Source: SIG575 sp045632485
Lineage (GTDB): Bacteria > Bacillota > Clostridia > Oscillospirales > Acutalibacteraceae
Assembly (NCBI GenBank): GCA_045632485.1
Contig: JAZQWT010000155.1
Location: 1 to 64,000, forward strand
DNA length: 64,000 nucleotides
Direction: 5' to 3'
A program made the translations under genes and the position numbers. Below the pieces are notes generated by a model. The model made no database searches, was not told the DNA's origin, and worked only from the letters and a program-made list of their open reading frames with translations. This document shows positions 55,013 through 61,555 of this stretch, one piece after another (positions within the stretch are counted from its first letter, which is position 1; each line of letters opens with the position of its first letter).

Positions 55013-56484
55013 AAGAAGCACCCCCTATGCAGATTATCTCTTATCTCAGCAAGAGAATATTCCTTTACCATTTTGCCGTCTTTGAAAACTGTTTTAAGCA
55101 TATTTGCTCTGCTTGCTTCTTCCCAAGTCAAGCCGTCTGCAAAGTATATTTCGTCATTCATTTCCCAAACAACGCAACAGCCTTTCTGAGATTTCTTAAA
55201 ACCGCCGTCTTTGGGATTTTTGAATATCGGATAAGGCTTTCCGTCAATCTCACAGTATGTTGCCTTTATGCAAGAACTGAATGTATCTCTTGTGAACGGT
55301 TTAAGTTCGCCGTTTTCCTCTATGCACTGCATTGAGAATGAACCAACACCAAGAGCAACATTTGAGCAAGCAAAACCGTTTTTTGCAAGGATTTTGTAAA
55401 TCTGTTCGCATCTTTGTACGGTTATACTATCGCCGTATATTGCCTTAATATGAGGGTCAAGAACCTTGTAACCCTTTGAGTTAATTGTACCGCCGAATAT
55501 ATCCCATAATTTGAATACAGTTTTTGTTACAACCTCGACACAATCACCGCTGTCACCTCTGACTAACATACAGCCGTTATGCCTTAAAATGTCCTCTTTA
55601 ATTGTAGGTAATATGTTATCAATTACATTCCAATAATCGTAACTATCCAATACAGCGGAAAAAGAAGTATCAGGGTATATCTCATTGAGTAACCTTTTGA
55701 GCAAAGTAACCTCGTCACCGTCTATTGCATAATTACTGCACATTACAGAATGTTCCGTACTCGGACTGCCAAAAGCAACAGGTTCTTTTGAACAATCGCA
55801 ATTGTACATTTTTTCAAGATAAGGAATTGTCGGTACTGTTGCGGTGTTAAGGAAAGATAAGCACCACGCCGCACCTGCCTTTATTTCTGAAGCCGTACAT
55901 TCCTCGCCCCTGAAGTCAAATGCTCCTAATGCTCTCGCTCTCGGTATATCATTATCACAGGTCAAGTAATAATATTTGTTTACAATCTGACGGTAAGTGT
56001 AGCCGACAGTAGCAACAATCATTGAGTGCCAACTTTCCGCTGAAATAAGACTTTCAAGTGACTGCGGCAACCAAGCAAAGTCAGGGTGAGTATTGGTTAT
56101 GCCGAACATCGGAATGTGCATAGGAACTCTTGTACCTTCGGGCAATGAAACAATCTCAATCGGAAGATAACCTAACTTGTGAAGTTTTTCGATTTTTTCA
56201 ATCTTATACGCATTTTCACCAAGAGTATTATCCATAACTCTTTTATACTCTGCAATCACTTCATCAAAAGGTTTTTCAAAAAACTCTTTGTTGAAATAAT
56301 CAATCAAGTAAGTTTTGATAAATCCCTGCAAGCCGAACATAACAACTTTATCCCACCGTTCAACTCTGCTCATTCTCGGTGTAAAGTATGATACTGATTT
56401 TGTTATCCCTTTGGGTAACATTTCAGCGTGAACGGCTTTGTAGTAATCTATCAGCAACATCGGATTAACACTCAGCATAATCAA
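55009..56484 (-). CDS. nadV: Nicotinamide phosphoribosyltransferase (NAMPT/NadV)
   Basis: 491 residues, the length of human NAMPT. Conserved parts: YYKAVHAEMLPKGITKSVSYFTPRMS (14-39), FDFRGEECTASEIKAGAAWCLSF, GSPSTEHSVM (239-248; His245 aligns with the catalytic His), AVLDSYDYWNVI, VRGDSGD (308-314, PRPP binding) and NVALGVGSFSMQ. It joins nicotinamide and PRPP to give NMN. The PRPP synthetase gene overlaps it upstream, so substrate supply is coupled to use. Confidence 0.96.
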   Translation of the reverse strand: MIMLSVNPMLLIDYYKAVHAEMLPKGITKSVSYFTPRMSRVERWDKVVMFGLQGFIKTYLIDYFNKEFFEKPFDEVIAEYKRVMDNTLGENAYKIEKIEKLHKLGYLPIEIVSLPEGTRVPMHIPMFGITNTHPDFAWLPQSLESLISAESWHSMIVATVGYTYRQIVNKYYYLTCDNDIPRARALGAFDFRGEECTASEIKAGAAWCLSFLNTATVPTIPYLEKMYNCDCSKEPVAFGSPSTEHSVMCSNYAIDGDEVTLLKRLLNEIYPDTSFSAVLDSYDYWNVIDNILPTIKEDILRHNGCMLVRGDSGDCVEVVTKTVFKLWDIFGGTINSKGYKVLDPHIKAIYGDSITVQRCEQIYKILAKNGFACSNVALGVGSFSMQCIEENGELKPFTRDTFSSCIKATYCEIDGKPYPIFKNPKDGGFKKSQKGCCVVWEMNDEIYFADGLTWEEASRANMLKTVFKDGKMVKEYSLAEIRDNLHRGCFL

Positions 56485-57280
56485 TCACCTCTATCTTTTC
56501 GTGCTCTTTGGTAAAGATACTATTTGTTGTGTAAACTCTTTCGATTAACCCACTTTTCAGCAATTCGCCGTCAAGTATAGTGTTCTCGCAATGAGTTACA
56601 CACAAATATATCTTATTTGCTCCCATTTCCTTTAACTTTTTGGCACTGTGATAGAATGTGCCACCCTTACTGCATATATCATCAACAATAAGAATATCTC
56701 TACCTGCAATACGGTGTTTCTCTCCTGAAACATCAAGCCCTTTTATTGCTCCTGTTTCCCAATCACGGTTTTTGATACCAAAAGCAAAAGGAATTGCAAA
56801 CATATTGGAATATCGTTTCATTGCACCCTCGTCAGGGAAGAAAAGTATCATATCCGATTCTTTTCTTATGCTTCTCACCGCTTTTTCAATTAACCTTACA
56901 GGTCTTTTTACTGTGATATTATTGATAAGTGCTTCGCTTACAGCGGAATGAGGGTCTAATACAACAACGGAGTTAAAATTGAGGGAATTGATAATTTCTG
57001 CAAAATATTTGAGGGTAAATACATCTTCGCAACTCTTTACTCTGTCCTGTCTTGCATTTGGAATGTAGGGCATTTCAAGATAAATTGTTTTAATGCCTAC
57101 TGACTGCAGGTGTTTTGTGAGAAAGATTAATGTTACAAGTTCTTCGTTGTTTTCAAACAGCCAAGTTATAGTTGGAACTGTATAATCACAATCTAAAACG
57201 AACTGTATGTGTTTCTTCAGTAAAAGTGTTCCGTCAGGGAATTTTTCAACTTCCACAACTTCATTATTAATCTTAATCAT
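56465..57280 (-). CDS. prs: Ribose-phosphate pyrophosphokinase (PRPP synthetase)
   Basis: A 271-residue protein. It has the Prs-type N-terminal half (ETIYLEMPYIPNARQDR-like segment, here YLEMPYIPNARQDRV with the catalytic-loop Arg/Asp), SVVVLDPHSAVSEALI in place of the DLHxxQ motif, and a PRPP loop DILIVDDICSKGGTFYHSAKKLKEMGA. It makes PRPP from ribose-5-phosphate and ATP. It is about 45 residues shorter than bacterial Prs, as usual for phage NAD cassettes. PRPP feeds the NAMPT step. Confidence 0.93.
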   Translation of the reverse strand: MIKINNEVVEVEKFPDGTLLLKKHIQFVLDCDYTVPTITWLFENNEELVTLIFLTKHLQSVGIKTIYLEMPYIPNARQDRVKSCEDVFTLKYFAEIINSLNFNSVVVLDPHSAVSEALINNITVKRPVRLIEKAVRSIRKESDMILFFPDEGAMKRYSNMFAIPFAFGIKNRDWETGAIKGLDVSGEKHRIAGRDILIVDDICSKGGTFYHSAKKLKEMGANKIYLCVTHCENTILDGELLKSGLIERVYTTNSIFTKEHEKIEVIDYAEC

Positions 57281-57283
57281 ACC

Positions 57284-57817
57284 TTACTCCCCTATTACAT
57301 TAATCTGACACATTTTCATCGTTGTAAGTGCCGCTTTATGGCTTTCAGGGGTAACGCCTGCACAACAACTTGCATCAACGGTTATTTCGATTTCAGGGTA
57401 CAAGGTTTTAATGATAAGGGCATTTGTTACAACACATATGTCGGTGCAAAGTCCAACTATCTCAACATCTTCCAACTTTCTATTTGTAATAGTTTCCTCA
57501 AAAGGCTTTAAGTACCAACCAACAAAGCCAAATGACGGTTTATCAATATGCTCTGCTATCATATCATCTAAGCCCTGATATATTTGCCAACCGTGAGTTC
57601 CTTTAATACAATGCTCAACAGGAAGATGTTTACCTTCGTTTGTTTCAAGGTAATTTTTGTAGTGTGTATCTCTTGTGAAGATAATTTCGTCACCTCTTGC
57701 CTTGTATTCCTCAATCTTCTTTTTTACATTCGGCACAATAGCCTGTGCTTCTTTTGTGCCAAGAGAACCGTCAATAAAGTCATTCTGCATATCAATGACA
57801 ATTAAAGTCTTTTTCAT
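57284..57817 (-). CDS. pncA: Nicotinamidase (isochorismatase-family)
   Basis: A 177-residue protein with TLIVIDMQNDFIDGSLGT (catalytic Asp8), FTRDTHYKNYLETNEGKHLPVEHCIKGTHG, and VGLCTDICVVTNALI containing the nucleophilic Cys. The D-K-C isochorismatase hydrolase pattern and the metal-binding D...H region fit nicotinamidase. It would hydrolyse nicotinamide to nicotinate, opening the Preiss-Handler route that ends at NadE. First gene of the NAD operon. Confidence 0.9.
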   Translation of the reverse strand: MKKTLIVIDMQNDFIDGSLGTKEAQAIVPNVKKKIEEYKARGDEIIFTRDTHYKNYLETNEGKHLPVEHCIKGTHGWQIYQGLDDMIAEHIDKPSFGFVGWYLKPFEETITNRKLEDVEIVGLCTDICVVTNALIIKTLYPEIEITVDASCCAGVTPESHKAALTTMKMCQINVIGE

Positions 57818-57840
57818 ATTCTTTTACCTCTTTTAATTCA

Positions 57841-58233
57841 TTATTCCAATGTAGGAAGTTGATAATCAATATCGCTCGGCACATTGTTTTCCCATACATA
57901 ACTATTTTTAAGTATGTATTCATTATAGGAAACCGCCGTTTTGTTCGCTCTCATTTTTGCCTGTTCAGCCCAAGACTGCTTTTCTTCACTCTCGCTGTCC
58001 TTGTACTGTTCATAAGTGAGTTTATCTGAATTGTAACTTGCTATCATAGCACGGCAGGTATCTTCAACTTTCTTTCTTGTTTCATAGTTTGTATCATCGT
58101 CTGCTTTCTGTACTGCGTGAAACCAATTGTTCCACATTGCTTTACCTGTCGGTGTTGCCCCGAAAAATACAGGGCAACCGACACAGAGAAATAAAACAAG
58201 TATGCAAAGGCAAACTGCTCCAAATGCTTTCAT
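57841..58233 (-). CDS. Membrane-anchored 130-residue protein
   Basis: MKAFGAVCLCILVLFLCVGCPVFFGATPTGKAMWNNWFHAVQKADDDTNYETRKKVEDTCRAM: one N-terminal membrane helix and a helical extracytoplasmic or cytoplasmic part. The cysteine in LFLCVGC could be a lipidation site, but the box is imperfect. A phage family with TNYETRKKVED is known in Clostridia phages, without function. Confidence 0.75.
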   Translation of the reverse strand: MKAFGAVCLCILVLFLCVGCPVFFGATPTGKAMWNNWFHAVQKADDDTNYETRKKVEDTCRAMIASYNSDKLTYEQYKDSESEEKQSWAEQAKMRANKTAVSYNEYILKNSYVWENNVPSDIDYQLPTLE

Positions 58234-58235
58234 AG

Positions 58236-58826
58236 TTATTCTCCTTTCACTGTAATAATCGGGTTATCAATTTCAAAGGGAATATCTGAATAGAGATATA
58301 TGCCCGTCCACTCTATGTATTTGCCGTCAGGTGTAAAGAAGAATATACCGTTGTCATTTTCACCGTAAGAACCGTCAACATCGGCAAGCCATTTATTTGA
58401 ATATCTATCAGCGGCAGATGAAGAGTACATACCTGATGTATAGGCATTGTCCTTCTCATAATACTCACTATCGGGGGTAAGAAATGAATTAAGGCTTGAA
58501 ACTTTGCCGTCCACAACAAAACAACCAACAGTAGCACCACCTTCAGTGAATAAGGCAATATACCCAAGAGGTTTTTCAATTTCACAAGGAAGTGTATTTG
58601 CCTTTTCTCTCTGTCCGTTCACCCAATACGCACGGCGTATTAAGTTATATCGTTCAAGTGAATAATCTATATCGGTTGGTGTAGGCTGATTCGCCTGTAA
58701 TTCGTTTGCGATTTCCAATGTCTGCTGTTTGTCAACAGTTGAGCCGCCTGCTTCGTACTCTGTACAGCCCATAAATAACATTCCGATTACAAGAATAGAT
58801 AAAATGATTGCAACAATCTTTTTCAT
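58236..58826 (-). CDS. Secreted lipoprotein
   Basis: 196 residues from ATG 58826 (MKKIVAIILSILVIGMLFMGCTEYEAGG): a clear lipoprotein signal peptide with lipobox L-F-M-G-C. The mature part has EKPLGYIALFTEGGATVGCFVVDGKVSSLNSFLTPD and FFFTPDGKYIEWTGIYLYSDIPFEI, a beta-rich fold. Phage lipoproteins expressed from lysogens often block superinfection; that is inference here. Confidence 0.82.
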   Translation of the reverse strand: MKKIVAIILSILVIGMLFMGCTEYEAGGSTVDKQQTLEIANELQANQPTPTDIDYSLERYNLIRRAYWVNGQREKANTLPCEIEKPLGYIALFTEGGATVGCFVVDGKVSSLNSFLTPDSEYYEKDNAYTSGMYSSSAADRYSNKWLADVDGSYGENDNGIFFFTPDGKYIEWTGIYLYSDIPFEIDNPIITVKGE

Positions 58827-58848
58827 TTTCAAAACTCCTTTTTTGTGT

Positions 58849-60273
58849 TTATTTGATTGTATATTGCTCTATTGTTTTGATAAGGTTTCCTTCGCCCTGT
58901 TCTGCAAGTCTGATAAATTCCAATGTCCGTTCACTCCAACCTGCAATGATGTTTGTTTTTCTGCCGCAGAACTGCTGTGTGCCATATCCCTGTAAATCAA
59001 TAGCGTGTACCCAAATATCATTGCCGATTTCATTACGGTATTTGTCTGCCACACTCTGAACTGTATAACTTCTTCTGTTGCACTCATTATCAGAGAGTAT
59101 AATGATTCTGTCTGCTTTGATTTTGTCTTTAATCATCTTGTCAAAAGGTGAAGCCATATCTGTACCGCCGTAACAACTGAAATTCAGGGCGGTTTCAAGT
59201 ATTCCGCTTCTGTGAGATACTGCATATTTTTTTGCAATGCTATTGAAAACAAAGAAATGACTATCTTCACAAATCTTATTTGCGATAAGTCCAAGCAGAG
59301 CGGCTATTTCATAACATCTTATTTCCGACTTTGCACTTATAGGGTCACTCATTGAACCTGACACATCAACTGCAATAACGGTTGTACCGCTTAATTTAGG
59401 AATGTTTTCACAAGAAATTTCAACAGCATTTTCAAGAACATCAAATACACGACTACCGCCTATGTTTCTGAGTTCCTTGTATGCTGAGAGATAACGGAAA
59501 GGTAACTGTTTTGATTTCTTTACTCTTTCGGGGTTTTGGATAGTATCAAGTACCTTGTTTACATTTGAGGGGTTTGCAATGAGGATATTACGCAGATTTC
59601 TGAGAAGTGCCATATAACCAACTTTGCCGCTATCAATGAGTTTTTCCCAAGTTTCCTTGTTGTTGCCGTTAGCGGAAAGTTCAGTTTCCCAAGTGAGAGG
59701 TGTTTCGAGTTCATCTTCAAGTAACCTCTTCCACATATCGGACTGAGCCTTGTTTTTGGGTGTAGGTCTGCAAAGACACAGCAAATCACGCATTTTTACG
59801 GCATTTCCGTTGCCTTTGTACTTTGCAAGGGTATATTCGTCAAATCCCTGCATTGCATCAGAAATGCCCTTTTTTAATGAATTGGGAATAGGTTTGCCGA
59901 ACAGGTTAAGATAACAAGCCATTATCTCGGTAACATCATCACCTCTGAGGGTGACGGCATTTACCGTTTTCCTTGTGTAAGGCTTGCCCCCTGCTTCGTG
60001 TGCTAAGTAGGCGGTGAGAATATGTGCCACAGAACGCATATTAAATTCACGCCTTGCAAACACCGCAAGTTTTGCAATAAATTCAGGGTCAGTTGCAATA
60101 ACTCTTTTGATAGTTTCCTGCATATCCGCTGAATTGTCCCCGTAGAATTTCCTCTCATTAAAGAAAGAACAAAGGACTTGCGTAATGAGTTTTTCCTTAT
60201 CGCCCATTTTGTAGGCGATATGACCGCTTTTGTTTACTGTCTTGTTTGTGGCGGTCTGATTGAACTTTGCCAT
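58849..60273 (-). CDS. rsr: Ro60 (TROVE plus vWA) RNA-binding protein, Rsr-like
   Basis: A 474-residue protein. Residues 1-285 are the TROVE HEAT-repeat ring (FFNERKFYGDNSADMQETIKRVIATDPEFIAKLAVFARREFNMRSVAHI region; later RNLRNILIANPS). Residues ~295-474 are a vWA domain with intact MIDAS motif (AVDVSGSMSD at 301-310, GGTDMASP, ILSDNE). Ro60 proteins form a ring that binds Y RNAs outside and misfolded RNA ends inside, and can guide nucleases. Five Y RNA-like genes lie immediately upstream on the same strand and RtcB follows further upstream. Confidence 0.95.
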   Translation of the reverse strand: MAKFNQTATNKTVNKSGHIAYKMGDKEKLITQVLCSFFNERKFYGDNSADMQETIKRVIATDPEFIAKLAVFARREFNMRSVAHILTAYLAHEAGGKPYTRKTVNAVTLRGDDVTEIMACYLNLFGKPIPNSLKKGISDAMQGFDEYTLAKYKGNGNAVKMRDLLCLCRPTPKNKAQSDMWKRLLEDELETPLTWETELSANGNNKETWEKLIDSGKVGYMALLRNLRNILIANPSNVNKVLDTIQNPERVKKSKQLPFRYLSAYKELRNIGGSRVFDVLENAVEISCENIPKLSGTTVIAVDVSGSMSDPISAKSEIRCYEIAALLGLIANKICEDSHFFVFNSIAKKYAVSHRSGILETALNFSCYGGTDMASPFDKMIKDKIKADRIIILSDNECNRRSYTVQSVADKYRNEIGNDIWVHAIDLQGYGTQQFCGRKTNIIAGWSERTLEFIRLAEQGEGNLIKTIEQYTIK

Positions 60274-60307
60274 TTTTTTGTTTTTCTCCTTTTCTGTAAA
60301 ATAAAAT

Positions 60308-60407
60308 AAGCAAGCGTGATAAATTCATAATCGGTGTTGCGATTCAAGGGATTTGAGTTATGAAGTCAAAATTTGAAGTAACCGACTATTGCAATACACG
60401 CTTGCTT
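60308..60407 (-). ncRNA. Y RNA-like gene 5 (short form, next to rsr)
   Basis: Outer helix AAGCAAGCGTG/CACGCTTGCTT (11 perfect bp), 5' internal loop TATTGCA, inner helix ATAGTCGG/CCGATTAT (8 bp, one G-U), then TTACTTCA. The apical part has only small hairpins (TCAA/TTGA) and no T-arm, so it lacks the tRNA-like module of its neighbours. The closing stem followed by ATTTTATTTT may also end the RNA transcript before the rsr ribosome site. Confidence 0.8.
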
Positions 60408-60417
60408 TGGTATAAAA

Positions 60418-60537
60418 AGCGGATAAAAAACTATAACGGAAATGACTTTCCAATTGTCAACCACAAAACAAGCGTTTTGGGATAGGACTCGAACCTATAT
60501 ATCGTGTTACGATGTAACCGTTATATTCAATGCCGCT
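60418..60537 (-). ncRNA. Y RNA-like gene 4 with permuted tRNA-like module
   Basis: Outer helix AGCGG/CCGCT, internal loop CATTGAA, inner helix TATAACGG/CCGTTATA (8 bp), TTACATCG. The module reads in permuted order: an anticodon-arm-like hairpin (60499-60515), T-arm ATAGG-TTCGAGT-CCTAT (60482-60498), an acceptor-like stem CCCAAAAC/GTTTTGTGG closed by GCTT (60461-60481), then D-arm TGAC-AATTGGAAA-GTCA (60443-60459). Confidence 0.82.
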
Positions 60538-60548
60538 AATTATTGTAT

Positions 60549-60683
60549 AAAAAGCAGATGAAAACGAAAAAGGAAATTTTAAGGGTTTTACTATTAAACT
60601 ATGTCGCAAAGGCAACAACGGGAGTTGCACCCGTATCACTCGCTTAGCAGGCGAAGTAACCATTTTCTACAATACTGCTTTTT
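60549..60683 (-). ncRNA. Y RNA-like gene 3 with permuted tRNA-like module
   Basis: Outer helix AAAAAGCAG/CTGCTTTTT, internal loop TATTGTA, inner helix GAAAATGG/TCGTTTTC, TTACTTCG. The module has a perfect anticodon-type arm TTCGC-CTGCTAA-GCGAG (60639-60655; triplet GCU) and T-arm ACGGG-TGCAACT-CCCGT (60618-60634). An acceptor-like stem TGTTGC/GCGACA is closed by CTTT (60602-60617), and the D-arm GTTTAATAGTAAAAC lies within 60584-60601. The order is 3' half then 5' half. Confidence 0.85.
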
Positions 60684-60693
60684 AACTTTTATG

Positions 60694-60815
60694 AAAAATC
60701 GGGTGAAATCTGAAACAGTCAAGACTCACAAGGAGTTTGTAGGAGTCGAACCCACTATTAAACATTCAAATTGTTATTTTTACCGAAGTAACTGATTCAT
60801 ACAACGCCGATTTTT
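60694..60815 (-). ncRNA. Y RNA-like gene 2, degenerate tRNA-like module
   Basis: Outer helix AAAAATCGG/CCGATTTTT (9 bp), internal loop CGTTGTA, inner helix TGAATC/GATTTCA (one bulge), TTACTTCG. T-arm GTGGG-TTCGACT-CCTAC (60739-60755) is clear and an acceptor-like hairpin (60721-60738) follows, but the D-arm region (TGACTGTTTCAG) is not canonical. Confidence 0.75.
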
Positions 60816-60824
60816 GCCAAATGC

Positions 60825-60966
60825 AAACGGATAAAAACCATAACAGTATCTTTTGTTCGTTGCTCTACCAATTGGGCTACCTCACCATATTGGCGGTGAG
60901 GGACAGGACTTGAACCTGCAACACGCGGATTTTCAGTCGAAGTATCTGTTATGTGCAATGCCGTTT
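60825..60966 (-). ncRNA. Y RNA-like gene 1 with permuted tRNA-Phe-like module
   Basis: Outer helix AAACGG/CCGTTT, internal loop CATTGCA, inner helix CATAACAG/CTGTTATG (8 bp), ATACTTCG. The module has a Phe-type anticodon loop CTGAAAA followed by TCCGC, T-arm GCAGG-TTCAAGT-CCTGT (60903-60919), and acceptor 3' strand CCTCACC-G-CCA. After only ATAT comes the acceptor 5' strand GGTGAGG, then the D-arm TAGCCCAATTGGTAGAGCA (60861-60879). It is thus a tRNA-Phe in circularly permuted order held in a long stem. The local anticodon stem is poorly paired. Confidence 0.85.
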
Positions 60967-60991
60967 ATGTGCTGTTTTCAAGCACATCTTT

Positions 60992-61019
60992 ATTATAGTG
61001 ATTTTGCAAGCGATTACAA
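60992..61019 (-). promoter_or_regulatory. Probable promoter of the Y RNA array (and rsr)
   Basis: TTGTAA, 16-bp spacer, TATAAT on the minus strand, about 25 bp upstream of the first RNA. A 7-bp hairpin (ATGTGCT/AGCACAT, 60967-60987) lies between the promoter and RNA 1. Confidence 0.7.
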
Positions 61020-61068
61020 TTCGCAAAATAACCAAAGTTGAGTTTAGGCTTTTGTGCATTTTTATGTA

Positions 61069-61521
61069 TTATTCTATTGTGAATGTAACGCTAACTGTTT
61101 TCAATGGTTCGGTAAATTCAAAACCGCACTTATAACCTATATTTACTATTCCCCATTCTATTTCTTCTTGTTCACACAATCCACGATAGAAAACACGCCC
61201 TATCTTGTTATCCTTATTGGTATAAACATCATATGTTTTATGCGTCATTTCAGGATATATGTACGGCAAAAGTGGCAATGAACAATATATCAAATCAAAA
61301 TCATTCACATTTATCCATATTTCATTGTTTTGTACGATTATTATTCCATTACCAATTGCACCTCGTACAATGCTTACTGCTTGGTTCGTAAGTGTTGCAA
61401 TATTTGCTTCTGTGCATTGCATTGAATAGTTAAGAGGTTTACCTTGTTTATCGAATGGTTTTCCTGCAATTATGCTTTCTGCCATTCTTTCTAATGTTTG
61501 TAAAATTTCATTCTCTTTCAC
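61069..61521 (-). CDS. Unknown 150-residue protein between rtcB and the Y RNA array
   Basis: MKENEILQTLERMAESIIAGKPFDKQGKPLNYSMQCTEANIATLTNQAVSIVRGAIGNGIIIVQNNEIWINVNDFDLIY... The start is helical and an alpha/beta core follows. A C-terminal IGRVFYRGLCEQEEIEWGIVNIGYKCGFEF ends the protein. I recognise no family. Its location inside the RNA-repair locus makes it a candidate partner of RtcB, Ro60 or the Y RNAs. Confidence 0.78.
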   Translation of the reverse strand: MKENEILQTLERMAESIIAGKPFDKQGKPLNYSMQCTEANIATLTNQAVSIVRGAIGNGIIIVQNNEIWINVNDFDLIYCSLPLLPYIYPEMTHKTYDVYTNKDNKIGRVFYRGLCEQEEIEWGIVNIGYKCGFEFTEPLKTVSVTFTIE

Positions 61522-61555
61522 TTTTTTACACCACCTTTATTATGTGTGAAGATTG

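Noticed and set aside
60470..60960. Several standard tRNA genes (T-arms and tRNA-Phe, Ser or Gln-like anticodons on the minus strand)
   Set aside because: The 3' parts precede the 5' parts, and each set is enclosed by long pairing flanks shared across five units. They are better read as permuted tRNA-like modules of Y RNA genes than as ordinary tRNA genes.
60300..60970. CRISPR array (five regularly spaced units)
   Set aside because: Units are 100-142 nt with only short conserved blocks and no identical direct repeats of 25-40 nt; no cas genes are present.
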